From positions 2,509,001 to 2,573,000 of the forward strand of contig NC_013854.1 in assembly GCF_000010725.1 (NCBI RefSeq): 64,000 bases of DNA, read 5' to 3'. Positions 25,074-33,835 of this stretch are shown in pieces. The DNA comes from Azospirillum sp. B510 (GTDB lineage Bacteria > Pseudomonadota > Alphaproteobacteria > Azospirillales > Azospirillaceae). The position numbers and the translations under genes are program-made. Each line of letters begins with the position of its first letter. Positions within the stretch are counted from its first letter, which is position 1. The notes under the pieces were generated by a model. That model worked only from the letters and a program-made list of their open reading frames with translations, ran no database searches and was not told the DNA's origin.

Positions 25074-26648
25074 ATGACGCGCCGCCCGCTCCGCCGTCTG
25101 GCCATTCAGCTTTCGACCGCGGCCCTTCTCGCCACCGCCTTTCTCGCCACCGGCGCGCTCGCCGCGCCGTCGCAGGGCGGAGGGGTCGCGGCGCCGACGG
25201 TGAGCGAGCAGGTCTTCGCGGTCGGCTTCGCCAAGATCGCCGAGGTCTATATCGAAACGGTGTCCTTCAACCGTCTGGGGATGGACGGGCTGAAGGGCTT
25301 GAACGGCATCGACCCGTCGGTAACGGTCGAACATGCCGGCAGCACCATCCGCCTCTACGTGTCGGGTGCGCTGGCCGCGGAATACGGCACTCCGGCGGAC
25401 GGCGACGCCGGCGGCTGGGCGGTTCTGACCACCCGCATCATCGACCGCGCCCGCGCCTACTCCCCGGTCCTGGCGAAGGCGACGCCGGAGCGGTTGTATC
25501 AGGTGGTGTTCGACGGCGTCACCGCCGATCTCGACGGCTATTCCCGCTACACCGGCGTCCAGCGCGCGAGCAACGAACGCGCGCAGCGCGAGGGCTATGG
25601 CGGCGTCGGCCTTTCCCTGGACAGCCTGCCCAATGGCCGCGTCACCGTGCATGACGTCATGCCGCACAGCCCGGCCGAGCGCGCCGGCATCATCGACGGC
25701 GACCAGTTGCTGGCGATCGACGGCGACCTGACCGTGAGGATGAGCGCCGCCGACATGCGCGACCGCCTGCGCGGTCCAAGCGGCACGCTGGTCACCCTGA
25801 CCGTCGCCCGCGACGCCGGCGCGCCCCGGCGGCTGCCGCTGCGCCGCGAACGGGTGGTGCCGACCACCGTGACCTACTCGATGGCGGGCGACGTCGGCAT
25901 CGTCAAGCTCGACCGCTTCAACGCCACCACCGCCTCCAGCCTGCGATCGGCGATCACCGCCATCCGGCAGGCGACCGGCCCGACCCTGCAAGGGATGGTC
26001 CTCGACCTGCGCGGCAATCCGGGCGGGCTGCTGGACCAGGCGGTGGCGGTCGCCGACCTGTTCATCCGCCGCGGCCGGATCCTCTCCACCGAAGGGCGCA
26101 ACCCGGACAGCCGGCAGCGCTTCGACGCCAACAACGACGATCTGCTCGACGGGCTGCCGCTCGTGGTCCTGGTCGACGGCCGCTCCGCCTCCTCGGCGGA
26201 AGTGGTGGCGGCGGCGTTGCAGGACTCGGGCCGCGCGGTCGTGGTGGGGGCGTCCAGCTACGGCAAGGGCAGCGTCCAGACGGTCAACCGGCTGCCGAAC
26301 GACGGCGAACTGTTTCTGACCTGGAGCCGCATCTACACCCCGGCCGGCTATACCCTGCACCGCCAGGGCGTCCAGCCCACCGTCTGCACCAGCCGCGCCG
26401 GCCAGACCGATCCGGACGCCCTGCTGTCCGACCTGCGCGAGGGGCGGCTGCGCCCGGCGCAGATCGCCAGTTGGCGGTCCAAGGCGGCCGACGACGAAAA
26501 GGCGCTGAGCGCCCTGCGCGAAGCCTGCCCCTGGAAGGAACATGAGCCGGAGCTGGACCTGAAGGTGGCCATGCGGCTGCTGGCCGAGCCGGCGCTCTAC
26601 CAGCGCGCGGTCGCCACCGCCCTGGTCAACACGGTGGCGGAGCGCTGA
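25074..26648 (+). CDS. S41-family C-terminal processing peptidase with PDZ domain
   Basis: From ATG 25074 the product has 524 residues and begins with a signal peptide (RRLAIQLSTAALLATAFLAT), so it is periplasmic. A helical N-terminal region is followed by a PDZ domain (VGLSLDSLPNGRVTVHDVMP and the AERAGIIDGDQLLAIDG core) and the S41 catalytic domain. VDGRSASSAEVVAAAL holds the likely nucleophile Ser (about residue 373) and ASSYGKGSVQT the general-base Lys (about 397), the Ser-Lys dyad of CtpA/Prc. It would cut periplasmic or envelope proteins from their C-termini. It lacks the usual long C-terminal helical region of Prc. Confidence 0.88.
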   Translation: MTRRPLRRLAIQLSTAALLATAFLATGALAAPSQGGGVAAPTVSEQVFAVGFAKIAEVYIETVSFNRLGMDGLKGLNGIDPSVTVEHAGSTIRLYVSGALAAEYGTPADGDAGGWAVLTTRIIDRARAYSPVLAKATPERLYQVVFDGVTADLDGYSRYTGVQRASNERAQREGYGGVGLSLDSLPNGRVTVHDVMPHSPAERAGIIDGDQLLAIDGDLTVRMSAADMRDRLRGPSGTLVTLTVARDAGAPRRLPLRRERVVPTTVTYSMAGDVGIVKLDRFNATTASSLRSAITAIRQATGPTLQGMVLDLRGNPGGLLDQAVAVADLFIRRGRILSTEGRNPDSRQRFDANNDDLLDGLPLVVLVDGRSASSAEVVAAALQDSGRAVVVGASSYGKGSVQTVNRLPNDGELFLTWSRIYTPAGYTLHRQGVQPTVCTSRAGQTDPDALLSDLREGRLRPAQIASWRSKAADDEKALSALREACPWKEHEPELDLKVAMRLLAEPALYQRAVATALVNTVAER

Positions 26649-26712
26649 GCGGGATTCGGGCGGGCATCCTGTGGCGATCGCCATGGGATGCCGATTTCAC
26701 CGCCCATAACGC

Positions 26713-26740
26713 TTGACATTGCGGCGTCAGACGGTATTTT
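26713..26740 (+). promoter_or_regulatory. Sigma-70-type promoter of rpmG
   Basis: TTGACA (26713-26718) matches the -35 consensus exactly. TATTTT (26735-26740) lies 16 bases further as the -10. The transcript would start about 55 bases before the L33 gene. Confidence 0.65.
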
Positions 26741-26803
26741 CCGCCGCTACGACGCCGCCCCGCCGGGCCGGCGGGGCACGGATTTTTTGTCGGGATCGAG
26801 ATC

Positions 26804-26971
26804 ATGGCCAAGCAGAACACCGTCCTCATCAAGCTGGTGAGCACGGCTGACACCGGTTTCTTCTACGTGAAGAAGAAGAACCCCAAGAAGACCACCGAGA
26901 AGCTGTCGTTCCGCAAGTACGACCCGGTGGCGCGCAAGCACGTCGAGTTCAAGGAAGCCAAGATCAAGTAA
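26804..26971 (+). CDS. rpmG: 50S ribosomal protein L33
   Basis: A 55-residue product, [20 protein letters not shown] at the N-terminus and ending with EFKEAKIK, is the L33 of alphaproteobacteria. The basic centre ([20 protein letters not shown]) and length fit. It is a zinc-independent form, since no CXXC pairs are present. It has its own promoter upstream and a terminator 36 bases downstream, so it is a single-gene unit. Confidence 0.95.
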   Translation: MAKQNTVLIKLVSTADTGFFYVKKKNPKKTTEKLSFRKYDPVARKHVEFKEAKIK

Positions 26972-27006
26972 GTCTTGTCCGACACTGAGCTGTGCTTCGA
27001 ATGAAC

Positions 27007-27036
27007 AAGGCCGCCTTCCTGGCGGCCTTTTCGTTT
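27007..27036 (+). terminator. Rho-independent terminator of rpmG
   Basis: AAGGCCGCC and GGCGGCCTT form a 9-bp stem with loop TTCCT, followed by TTCGTTTT. Confidence 0.85.
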
Positions 27037-27064
27037 TCGGGTCATCGCCTTCAGCTTGACGGCA

Positions 27065-28432
27065 TCATGCCGGTGGAGGCTTCGTAACGGCGGGCGGCAC
27101 GCCCGCACCGGCGATCAGCGCCCGCACCTGCCCCTGGGTGACCACCCCGCGCGCCGTCAGACGGGACAGCAACGCCACGGCAAGCTCGGCCTGGGCAAGC
27201 GCCTGCCCTTGGGGACCGGTGTGCCGGTGCCGCGGCAGGCCGAACGACTCGGCCAGCCTTTCGGGCGGGGCGCCGGCCAACGCCGGGTCCAGGGCTCCGG
27301 CAAGGGCGCCAAGATCCAGTCCGGACGGCAGGTCCGGATCGGCGATGCCCGCCTGTGCCGCTGAACGGGCCAGAGCGGCGAGCGCGGCATCGATGCCGAC
27401 TCCGACGGCGATGCAGTTGTGCAGGGCGTCCCGGATCGCCGGCCAGACGGCGGCGAAGGGCCGTTCGCCGGCAACCATGGCGGTGCCGATGCCATGGCGG
27501 GCCGTCGCCTCGGGCGGAACCGGATCGATGGGGTCGATCAGAAGGGCGAGCGACACGGTGCGGAAGATGCGCGCGCCCACCAGCCGCAAGGTGCCGACCG
27601 CGATCACCGGGCCGCTGTCAGGCTCCGTTCCCGCCGTCGCCACCCACAGCGAGACGAAGGGCAGCGCCGCCAGCGGCTCCTCATCGCCGAGCGCGGCGGC
27701 GGATTGGGCCGGACGCAGGCTGAGCGTGCGCTTGCCGCTGAGCCCGGCGGCATGGGCCATGCCGCGGGCGGGAAAGGACAGGATCACCCCGGCGCCCAGA
27801 CCGAGATCGGCGAGCCGCGCCGACAGCTCGCCCTCTTCCGTGCGGCGCAGCATGGCGGAGATCGGGGCGGCGGCGCCGCGCGCCCGTTCCATGGCCCGGG
27901 CCAGATCGTCCCGAACCAGAGCCTTCCCGATATCGCTCCCCTCCTCCACCGCCAGCAGCCGGGCGGCGGCGGGGTTCAACTGCTCCACCCGCCCCTGTTC
28001 ATCGAGAAGCAGCAGGGGATCATCGGCGAACGCCAGAGCCGCCCGCAATGCCCGATCCACGCGTGCGCCGCCGAAGGGGCCGCTCGCCAGCAACCCGTCA
28101 CCCGGTCCGCCTTCGCCACCTCGGGCCCGGCTCGCCGCCTCGGCCAGACGCGCCAACTCGCCGCCGCGCCCGCCGGACAAGGGCTCGAGATCGATCCGGC
28201 CGCGGACGCCCGACAACCGGTCGGACAACCGGTCGAGGTCGCGAAAATGGCGCGACAGGCGGGAAAAGACAAACCAGACCGCCAACAGGCCGAGTCCGCA
28301 GATCGCCAGACCGCGGGTGAAGGCGGTGCGATCCTCCGCCGCCAGCTGCGTGATCTCCACGCCCAGAAAGACCAGCGCGGCGGCAGCCACCGCCAGGCCC
28401 AGCATCACCACGCGCCAAACGCCGCCCCTCAT
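27065..28432 (-). CDS. Membrane-bound PAS-domain protein of unknown role
   Basis: From ATG 28432 (GGAGG seven bases upstream) the product has 455 residues. Two membrane helices (VVMLGLAVAAAALVFLGVEI and AICGLGLLAVWFVFSRL) are followed by a HAMP-like helix (FRDLDRLSDRLSGVRGRIDL). A PAS domain spans about 115 to 190 (AFADDPLLLLDEQGRVEQLN). A further region (GTLRLVGARIFRTVSLALLI) may be a second sensory or docking domain. No histidine kinase, cyclase or GGDEF motif is visible, so it is not a complete signalling enzyme. Its N-terminal layout resembles that of the PAS-exonuclease fusion at 61746, but the C-terminus is unrelated by eye. Confidence 0.65.
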   Translation of the reverse strand: MRGGVWRVVMLGLAVAAAALVFLGVEITQLAAEDRTAFTRGLAICGLGLLAVWFVFSRLSRHFRDLDRLSDRLSGVRGRIDLEPLSGGRGGELARLAEAASRARGGEGGPGDGLLASGPFGGARVDRALRAALAFADDPLLLLDEQGRVEQLNPAAARLLAVEEGSDIGKALVRDDLARAMERARGAAAPISAMLRRTEEGELSARLADLGLGAGVILSFPARGMAHAAGLSGKRTLSLRPAQSAAALGDEEPLAALPFVSLWVATAGTEPDSGPVIAVGTLRLVGARIFRTVSLALLIDPIDPVPPEATARHGIGTAMVAGERPFAAVWPAIRDALHNCIAVGVGIDAALAALARSAAQAGIADPDLPSGLDLGALAGALDPALAGAPPERLAESFGLPRHRHTGPQGQALAQAELAVALLSRLTARGVVTQGQVRALIAGAGVPPAVTKPPPA

Positions 28433-28456
28433 CGGGCCGCCTCCCCGTCGTTGCAT

Positions 28457-28848
28457 CCCGACTCTAGCGGGCTGAAAGGAAACGGAGAAGCGGCGCGCGT
28501 GCTCATCATGCCATGATCACCGCCAGGACATGGCCGAGACCGGGAGGACCGGCGGGTTGCCTGCGGACGCGATCGATTGTTCCAATTCTGTCCTGTCCGC
28601 ACCATCGATGCTTGGGGTCTCAAAGTCGAAACGGCGCGGGCTGCGCGCCCGTCATGGCCTTACCCATTGTTGCCCTGCGCGCGAATTTGGATTACCGCCT
28701 TTGCGTAAAATACATAGCAAACTGCGATCTGCGTTTTGCTGTGTCTTTGCTGCATTTCCTGGTTTGCCTGCTTGTCGGATGGTGCTAAGAGTAACACATC
28801 CAATGAAAACACTCCTTTCCGCATAGGAAATTGCTTGGGAGGCCGGCA
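28457..28848. other. Gene-free interval, no clear elements
   Basis: This 392-base divergent region between the PAS protein and the TadG-like gene must contain both promoters. It holds an AT-richer patch around 28690 to 28820. I see no terminator, repeat or convincing short gene; a seven-residue frame at 28803 is too short to support. Confidence 0.4.
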
Positions 28849-29298
28849 ATGACTTTGGTCTATCGTCCCCTGCCATATGGCGGGCACGAAGACCGGCGGA
28901 CAGGCCGCCACCTGCTTCTGGTGGCCGCCCTGATCCTTGCCATTCCAACCGCGTTGGGTGCCGGCTGCACGGTCGATGCCCTGCGCAGTTACGCGGTGGA
29001 GGCGCGTCTGTCGCAGGCGGTCGATGCCGCCGCGTTGGCCGGCGGGCGCGTGATGTTCGATTCGCAACGCGATGGCCATATCCGCAGCTTCTTCGACAAG
29101 GCCTTCCCCAACGGCTTCCTGGGATCGCACCTGTCGCCCCTGACGATCGCCGAGGATGCGGCGGCCGGCACGCTGACGGTCAGCGCCCATGCCTCCGTCA
29201 ACGCCATCTTCCTGCGCCTGTTCGGCAAGAAGGAGGTGACGGTGGAAGCGCAATCCATCGTCCGCCGCGGGCAGCATGTCCGCAGCAAGTTGCAGTAA
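28849..29298 (+). CDS. Short TadG-like (Flp pilus assembly) membrane protein
   Basis: The product has 149 residues and starts at ATG 28849 behind GGGAGG with six bases of spacing. A hydrophobic helix (HLLLVAALILAIPTALGAGC) is followed by the segment shared by TadE/TadG-type proteins, AVEARLSQAVDAAALAGG. It ends after a beta-rich part (AAGTLTVSAHASVNAIFLRL). Typical TadG proteins are much longer and carry a von Willebrand domain, which is absent here. No other tad genes lie nearby, so a pilus role is doubtful. Confidence 0.6.
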   Translation: MTLVYRPLPYGGHEDRRTGRHLLLVAALILAIPTALGAGCTVDALRSYAVEARLSQAVDAAALAGGRVMFDSQRDGHIRSFFDKAFPNGFLGSHLSPLTIAEDAAAGTLTVSAHASVNAIFLRLFGKKEVTVEAQSIVRRGQHVRSKLQ

Positions 29299-29453
29299 CG
29301 CCCTTTGCTCGTCCGATAGGCTTCGCAGCCAACAGTCTTGTCACCGGCCAACCTCATGGCCGATTCGCGACGCTCGCATTCGCGGAACGCAGCCCGGTGA
29401 TTTCGCGGCTGCGGTAGAAGGGGGACACGGCGCCCCCTCCACCGGAGTCCGCG

Positions 29454-29849
29454 ATGCTCGGAACCCTGACTCTTCTGCTCTTCTGCCAATTGGCCGGTGA
29501 ACTGGCCGCCCGTCTGCTTCACCTGCCGGTCCCCGGCCCGGTGCTGGGCATGCTGCTGTTGTTCGGCGGGCTGCTGCTGCGCGGCGGCGTGCCGACGGCC
29601 GTCGAGGAGACCGCCAGCGGGCTGCTGCGTCATCTCTCCCTGTTGTTCGTGCCGGCCGGCGTCGGCGTGATGGTCCATGTCGGCCGGCTTGAGACGGAGG
29701 CGCTGCCGATCATCGTCGCGCTGTGCGGCAGCACGCTGATCGGCATCGCGGTGACGGCGAAGCTGATGGCCTTCCTGCTGAGCCGGACCGACCCGCGGCT
29801 GGAGGAGGAACCGGCGGACGGAGCACAGGGGAAGGGAGGCCGGGCATGA
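29454..29849 (+). CDS. LrgA/CidA-family holin-like membrane protein
   Basis: This 131-residue protein has four hydrophobic segments and the family motif PVPGPVLGMLLLFGGLL after the first. LrgA/CidA proteins are holin-like and are thought to affect murein hydrolase activity and cell lysis, or the export of small metabolites. The stop overlaps the start of the LrgB gene (ATGA), as is usual for the pair. The C-terminus is polar and charged. Confidence 0.85.
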   Translation: MLGTLTLLLFCQLAGELAARLLHLPVPGPVLGMLLLFGGLLLRGGVPTAVEETASGLLRHLSLLFVPAGVGVMVHVGRLETEALPIIVALCGSTLIGIAVTAKLMAFLLSRTDPRLEEEPADGAQGKGGRA

Positions 29850-30568
29850 GCGCCGATCTGCACCAGATCTGGGTTTATCTGTCGGCCAGTCCGCTGGCCG
29901 GGCTGACGCTGACCCTCGTCGCCTATCAGGCCGGACTGTGGATCTTCGAAAGGCTGGGGCGGCGCCCGCTGTTCAATCCGGTGCTGATCGCGGTCGTTCT
30001 GATCGCCGTCGTGCTGAGCCTGTCGGGCATTGATTACCGTACCTATTTCGACGGCGCGCAGTTCGTCCATTTCCTGCTGGGCCCGGCCACCGTGGCGCTG
30101 GCGGTCCCGCTCTACAACCAGTTCGAGGAGATCCGCCGCACGGCGCTGGCGCTCGTGGTGGCGTTGCTGGTCGGATCGACGGCCGCGGCGCTGAGCGCCG
30201 TGGCGCTGGCCTGGGCGCTCGGCGGATCGAGTGTGACGCTGCTGTCGATCGCACCGAAATCGGTCACCTCCCCCATCGCCATGGGCGTGTCGGAACAGAT
30301 CGGCGGCCTGCCGTCGCTGACGGCGGTGTTCGTCATCATCACCGGCATCGTCGCCGCCAGTCTCGGCAGCTGGGTGCTGAATCTGGTAGGGGTGAAGGAC
30401 TGGCGCGCCCGCGGCTTCGGCATGGGGGTGGCAGCCCACGGCATCGGCACCGCCCGCGCCTTGCAGGTCAACGAGGTGGCCGGCGCCTTCGCCGGGTTGG
30501 GCATGGGGCTGAACGGGCTGGCGACGGCGCTGCTGCTGCCGACGCTCTACCACCTGATCTGGGGCTGA
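29846..30568 (+). CDS. LrgB/CidB-family membrane protein
   Basis: The product of 240 residues is the partner of the preceding LrgA-like protein. It has multiple membrane helices and the conserved core FLLGPATVALAVPLYNQF, then LLSIAPKSVTSPIAMGVSEQ and the glycine-rich GMGVAAHGIGTARALQ. The ATG at 29846 overlaps the upstream stop by four bases, giving translational coupling. Confidence 0.9.
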   Translation: MSADLHQIWVYLSASPLAGLTLTLVAYQAGLWIFERLGRRPLFNPVLIAVVLIAVVLSLSGIDYRTYFDGAQFVHFLLGPATVALAVPLYNQFEEIRRTALALVVALLVGSTAAALSAVALAWALGGSSVTLLSIAPKSVTSPIAMGVSEQIGGLPSLTAVFVIITGIVAASLGSWVLNLVGVKDWRARGFGMGVAAHGIGTARALQVNEVAGAFAGLGMGLNGLATALLLPTLYHLIWG

Positions 30569-30648
30569 GCCGCGCCGGAAGACGGACGAGAGCGGACGGG
30601 ACGACGATCGTTGGCGCCTCCCGCAGTCCGTTTTCCGCCAATCCGGGC

Positions 30649-30677
30649 TTGACAGTCCTGCCGCACCTGCGCACAGT
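30649..30677 (+). promoter_or_regulatory. Promoter of the leuA leader transcript
   Basis: TTGACA (30649-30654) is an exact -35 box. The -10 position 17 bases later reads CACAGT, a weak match. The transcript would begin only a few bases before the leader peptide ATG at 30685, as expected for an attenuator. Confidence 0.5.
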
Positions 30678-30684
30678 GCCGGCC

Positions 30685-30741
30685 ATGACCACGATCGACC
30701 GCAAGAACGCCCTTCTTCGACTTCTCGGCCCGGCGCTGTAA
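30685..30741 (+). CDS. Leucine-rich leader peptide of leuA (probable attenuator)
   Basis: A reading frame of 18 residues, MTTIDRKNALLRLLGPAL, has five leucines, four of them within five codons (CTT CTT CGA CTT CTC), then a stop. It stands 255 bases upstream of the 2-isopropylmalate synthase gene and just after a TTGACA box. This is the layout of a ribosome-mediated attenuator: slow reading of the Leu codons when charged tRNA-Leu is scarce would favour an antiterminator structure. GC-rich inverted segments lie between 30741 and 30940, including GGCCG/CGGCC around 30896 to 30917, but I cannot assign the terminator and antiterminator pairs with certainty. There is no obvious ribosome site because of the short 5' end. 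Confidence 0.6.
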   Translation: MTTIDRKNALLRLLGPAL

Positions 30742-30995
30742 GCGTCCGGGCTTGTCGCGTTCTCACTCCCCGTCCATCGGTCGAAGTGTCTGTTCCATGA
30801 GCGATGTTTGCAAAGGCGCCGGTCTCGGCGTCGCCCGGCAGGGGCCGGGACTGCGACTTACCGACGGTCGCTGAGCCACATCCGGCGGCTCCGCGGCCGT
30901 ACCCCTCGCCGGCCCCCCCTTTCAAATTTTCGATCCGCCGCCCCGTCCGTTCAAGAAGACCGGACACGGGGCCGCCACTGGAGCCGAACGACGCC

Positions 30996-32681
30996 ATGAG
31001 CACCAATATCCCGACCCTGCCGAAGTCCCCGTCCAAATACGCCCCCTTCCCCCAGGTGACGCTGGCCAACCGCCAATGGCCGTCCCGCACCCTGGACAAG
31101 GCGCCGATCTGGTGCTCGGTCGATTTGCGCGACGGCAACCAGGCGCTGATCGAGCCGATGGGTCAGGACCGCAAGCGCGCGATGTTCGACCTGCTGCTGC
31201 GCATGGGCTTCAAGGAGATCGAGGTCGGCTTCCCCGCCGCCTCGCAGACCGATTTCGATTTCTGCCGCGAGGTGATCGACGAGGGCAAGATCCCGGACGG
31301 CGTCACCATCCAGGTGCTGACCCAGTCGCGTGAGGAACTGATCCGCCGCACCTTCGAGGGCATCAAGGGCGCCAAGCGCGCCATCGTCCACCTGTACAAC
31401 TCCACCTCGGAGTTGCAGCGCCGCGTCGTCTTCGGTCTGGACCGCCAGGGCATCATCGACATCGCCGTCGCCGGCACCAAGCTGATCCGGCGACTGGCGG
31501 ACGAGACGCCGGAGACCGAGATCGTCCTGCAATATTCGCCGGAGAGCTTCACCGGCACCGAGTTGGACTTCGCCGTCGAGATCTGCGAGGCGGTGATGGA
31601 GACCTGGGGCGCCTCGCCCACCAACAAGGTCATCCTGAACCTGCCGGCCACCGTCGAGATGTCGATGCCCAACGTGCATGCCGACCAGATCGAATGGTTC
31701 TGCGCCAACCTGAAGAACCGCCAGTCGGCGATCATCTCGCTGCACCCGCACAACGACCGCGGCACCGGCGTCGCCGCCGCCGAGCTGGGCCTGCTGGCCG
31801 GCGCCGACCGCGTCGAGGGCACCCTGTTCGGCAATGGCGAGCGCACCGGCAACGTCGATGTCGTCACGCTGGCGCTGAACATGTTCACCCAGGGCGTCGA
31901 CCCGGAACTGAACATCGACGACATCAACGAGATCGTCCGCGTCTCCGAATACTGCACCCAGCTGCCGGTGCATCCGCGCCATCCCTATGCCGGCGAGCTG
32001 GTGTTCACCGCCTTCTCCGGCTCGCACCAGGACGCCATCAACAAGGGCCTGAAGGCGCTGACCAAGTCCAACACCGGCAAGTGGGAGGTCCCCTATCTGC
32101 CGATCGACCCGCAGGATCTGGGCCGCAGCTATGAGGCGGTGATCCGCATCAACAGCCAGTCCGGCAAGGGCGGCATCGCCTATGTGCTGGAGAAGGACTA
32201 CGGCTTGCAGATCCCGCGCCGGTTGCAGATCGAATTCTCCAAGGTGGTGCAGCGCGTCGCCGACGAGACCGGCAAGGAGCTGTCGCCCGCCAACATCCAT
32301 GCCGCCTTCAAGGCCGAATATCTGGACGCCGACAGCCCCTTGGAACTGGTCGAGCATTCGACCGAGCCGCGCGGCCCGAACTCCGGCGCCCGTGCCATGA
32401 GCGTGGTGATGCGCCACAACGGCGAGATCGTCACCACCAAGGGCAAGGGCAACGGCCCGATCGACGCCTTCCTGGACGCGCTGCGCCAGGGCTGCGGTAC
32501 CGACCTGCATGTCGTCGACTACCGCGAGCACGCCATCGGATCCGGCGAGGACGCCCAGGCCTGCGCCTATGTCGAGGTGAAGACCGGCGACCGCACCCTG
32601 TTCGGCGTCGGCATCGACGCCGACATCGTCACCGCCTCGCTGCGGGCGCTGGTGAGCGCCGCCAACCGCGCGGCGCGGTAA
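30996..32681 (+). CDS. leuA: 2-isopropylmalate synthase
   Basis: The product of 561 residues condenses acetyl-CoA with 2-oxoisovalerate, the first step committed to leucine. The HMGL-like TIM barrel starts with WCSVDLRDGNQALIEPMGQD and includes the metal-binding SLHPHNDRGTGVAAAELG. The C-terminal regulatory LeuA domain (from about residue 430) would bind leucine for feedback control. The length and N-terminus (YAPFPQVTLANRQWPSRTLD) mark the longer LeuA type also found in actinobacteria and yeast. ATG 30996 was chosen since the upstream extension is low-complexity leader sequence. Confidence 0.95.
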   Translation: MSTNIPTLPKSPSKYAPFPQVTLANRQWPSRTLDKAPIWCSVDLRDGNQALIEPMGQDRKRAMFDLLLRMGFKEIEVGFPAASQTDFDFCREVIDEGKIPDGVTIQVLTQSREELIRRTFEGIKGAKRAIVHLYNSTSELQRRVVFGLDRQGIIDIAVAGTKLIRRLADETPETEIVLQYSPESFTGTELDFAVEICEAVMETWGASPTNKVILNLPATVEMSMPNVHADQIEWFCANLKNRQSAIISLHPHNDRGTGVAAAELGLLAGADRVEGTLFGNGERTGNVDVVTLALNMFTQGVDPELNIDDINEIVRVSEYCTQLPVHPRHPYAGELVFTAFSGSHQDAINKGLKALTKSNTGKWEVPYLPIDPQDLGRSYEAVIRINSQSGKGGIAYVLEKDYGLQIPRRLQIEFSKVVQRVADETGKELSPANIHAAFKAEYLDADSPLELVEHSTEPRGPNSGARAMSVVMRHNGEIVTTKGKGNGPIDAFLDALRQGCGTDLHVVDYREHAIGSGEDAQACAYVEVKTGDRTLFGVGIDADIVTASLRALVSAANRAAR

Positions 32682-32711
32682 GGGGCAGGCTGACGATACC
32701 CCCACCCTGAC

Positions 32712-32734
32712 CCTCCCCCGCTGGGCGGGGGAGG
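32712..32734. repeat. GC-rich hairpin after leuA, of an interspersed-repeat type
   Basis: CCTCCCCCGC and GCGGGGGAGG form a perfect 10-bp stem with loop TGG, 30 bases after the leuA stop. The surrounding CCCACCCTGACCCTCCCCCGC resembles a short palindromic repeat. It could act as a weak terminator, but no T-run follows. Confidence 0.5.
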
Positions 32735-32837
32735 TTAGGTGGCGGCAACCGGCGGCCCGCACGCCCCCAACCTTGCCCCGCCCGCCCCGCCCGCCTATAA
32801 GTCCCACGAAACGCGTCGAGCAACAGCGGACAGCGCT

Positions 32838-33824
32838 ATGATCGTGGTCACCGGCGGGGCCGGCTTCATCGGGTCCAATCTTGTCGCGGCGCTCGCCGCG
32901 CGTGGCATCACCGACGTGGCGGTGATCGACCGCTTCCGTGACGGCGAGAAATGGCAGAACCTCGCCAAGCGCGAGGTGGCGACGCTGGTGCCGCCCGAGC
33001 AGACGCTCGCTTTCCTCGACCAGCATGCCGCCGAGATCGACGCGATCTTCCATCTCGGCGCCATCTCCGCCACCACCGAGCGGGACGTCGACAAGATCGT
33101 CGCCAACAATGTGGCGCTGACTCTCGAGCTTTGGCGCTGGTGTTCCTGGCGCGGCTGCCGGCTGATCTACGCCTCCTCCGCCGCCACCTATGGCGACGGC
33201 TCGGCCGGTTTCGACGATGATGGTTCCTGCGACGGGCTGGCGCGGCTGCGGCCGCTGAACGCCTATGGCTGGTCCAAGCATCTGGTCGACCGCCGCATCG
33301 CCCGCGCCGCCGCCACCGGCGACCTGCTGCCGCCGCAATGGGCCGGGCTGAAATTCTTCAACGTCTACGGCCCCAATGAAGCCCACAAGGGCGACATGAT
33401 GAGCGTGGTCGCCAAGCTGCATCCGCAGTTGACCGCCGGCCAGCCGGCGCGCCTGTTCAAGTCGCACAAGGACGGCTTCGAGGATGGCGGCCAGCTGCGC
33501 GACTTCATCCATGTCGACGATTGCGTCGCGGTGATGCTGTGGCTGTACGACCATCCCGCGGTCAGCGGCCTGTTCAATGTCGGCACCGGCAAGGCCCGCA
33601 GCTTCAAGGATCTGGCGCTGGCGACCTTCGCCGCGCTGGGGCTGCCCCCGCGGATCGAGTATTTCGACATGCCGGAGCATCTGCGCGGCAAATACCAGTA
33701 TTTCACGCAGGCGACGACGGATCGCCTGCGCGCCGCCGGATTCGACCAGCCCTTCACCGAGCTGGAGGAGGGCGTCCGGCGCTATGTGCAGGATTTCCTG
33801 TCGCAGCCCGACCCGTATCGCTGA
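32838..33824 (+). CDS. hldD: ADP-L-glycero-D-manno-heptose 6-epimerase
   Basis: At 328 residues this is the size of the family. It converts ADP-D-glycero-D-manno-heptose to the L form for the inner core of lipopolysaccharide. The NAD-binding motif is at the N-terminus (MIVVTGGAGFIGSNLVAALA), followed by the family segments IDRFRDGEKWQNLAK, FHLGAISATTERD and the catalytic YGWSKHLVD. FFNVYGPNEAHKGDMMSV and the sugar-binding FKSHKDGFEDGGQLRDFIHV are present. The start at 32838 coincides with the Rossmann motif. Confidence 0.95.
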   Translation: MIVVTGGAGFIGSNLVAALAARGITDVAVIDRFRDGEKWQNLAKREVATLVPPEQTLAFLDQHAAEIDAIFHLGAISATTERDVDKIVANNVALTLELWRWCSWRGCRLIYASSAATYGDGSAGFDDDGSCDGLARLRPLNAYGWSKHLVDRRIARAAATGDLLPPQWAGLKFFNVYGPNEAHKGDMMSVVAKLHPQLTAGQPARLFKSHKDGFEDGGQLRDFIHVDDCVAVMLWLYDHPAVSGLFNVGTGKARSFKDLALATFAALGLPPRIEYFDMPEHLRGKYQYFTQATTDRLRAAGFDQPFTELEEGVRRYVQDFLSQPDPYR

Positions 33825-33835
33825 CCGGAGCCCCC

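Noticed and set aside
28803..28826. Seven-residue frame MKTLLSA as a leader peptide
   Set aside because: Too short, and the next gene is not an amino acid biosynthesis gene; no attenuator structure is visible.
30951..33680. Minus-strand frame of 909 residues opposite leuA and hldD
   Set aside because: It spans two clear plus-strand enzymes and has the composition of an antisense shadow.
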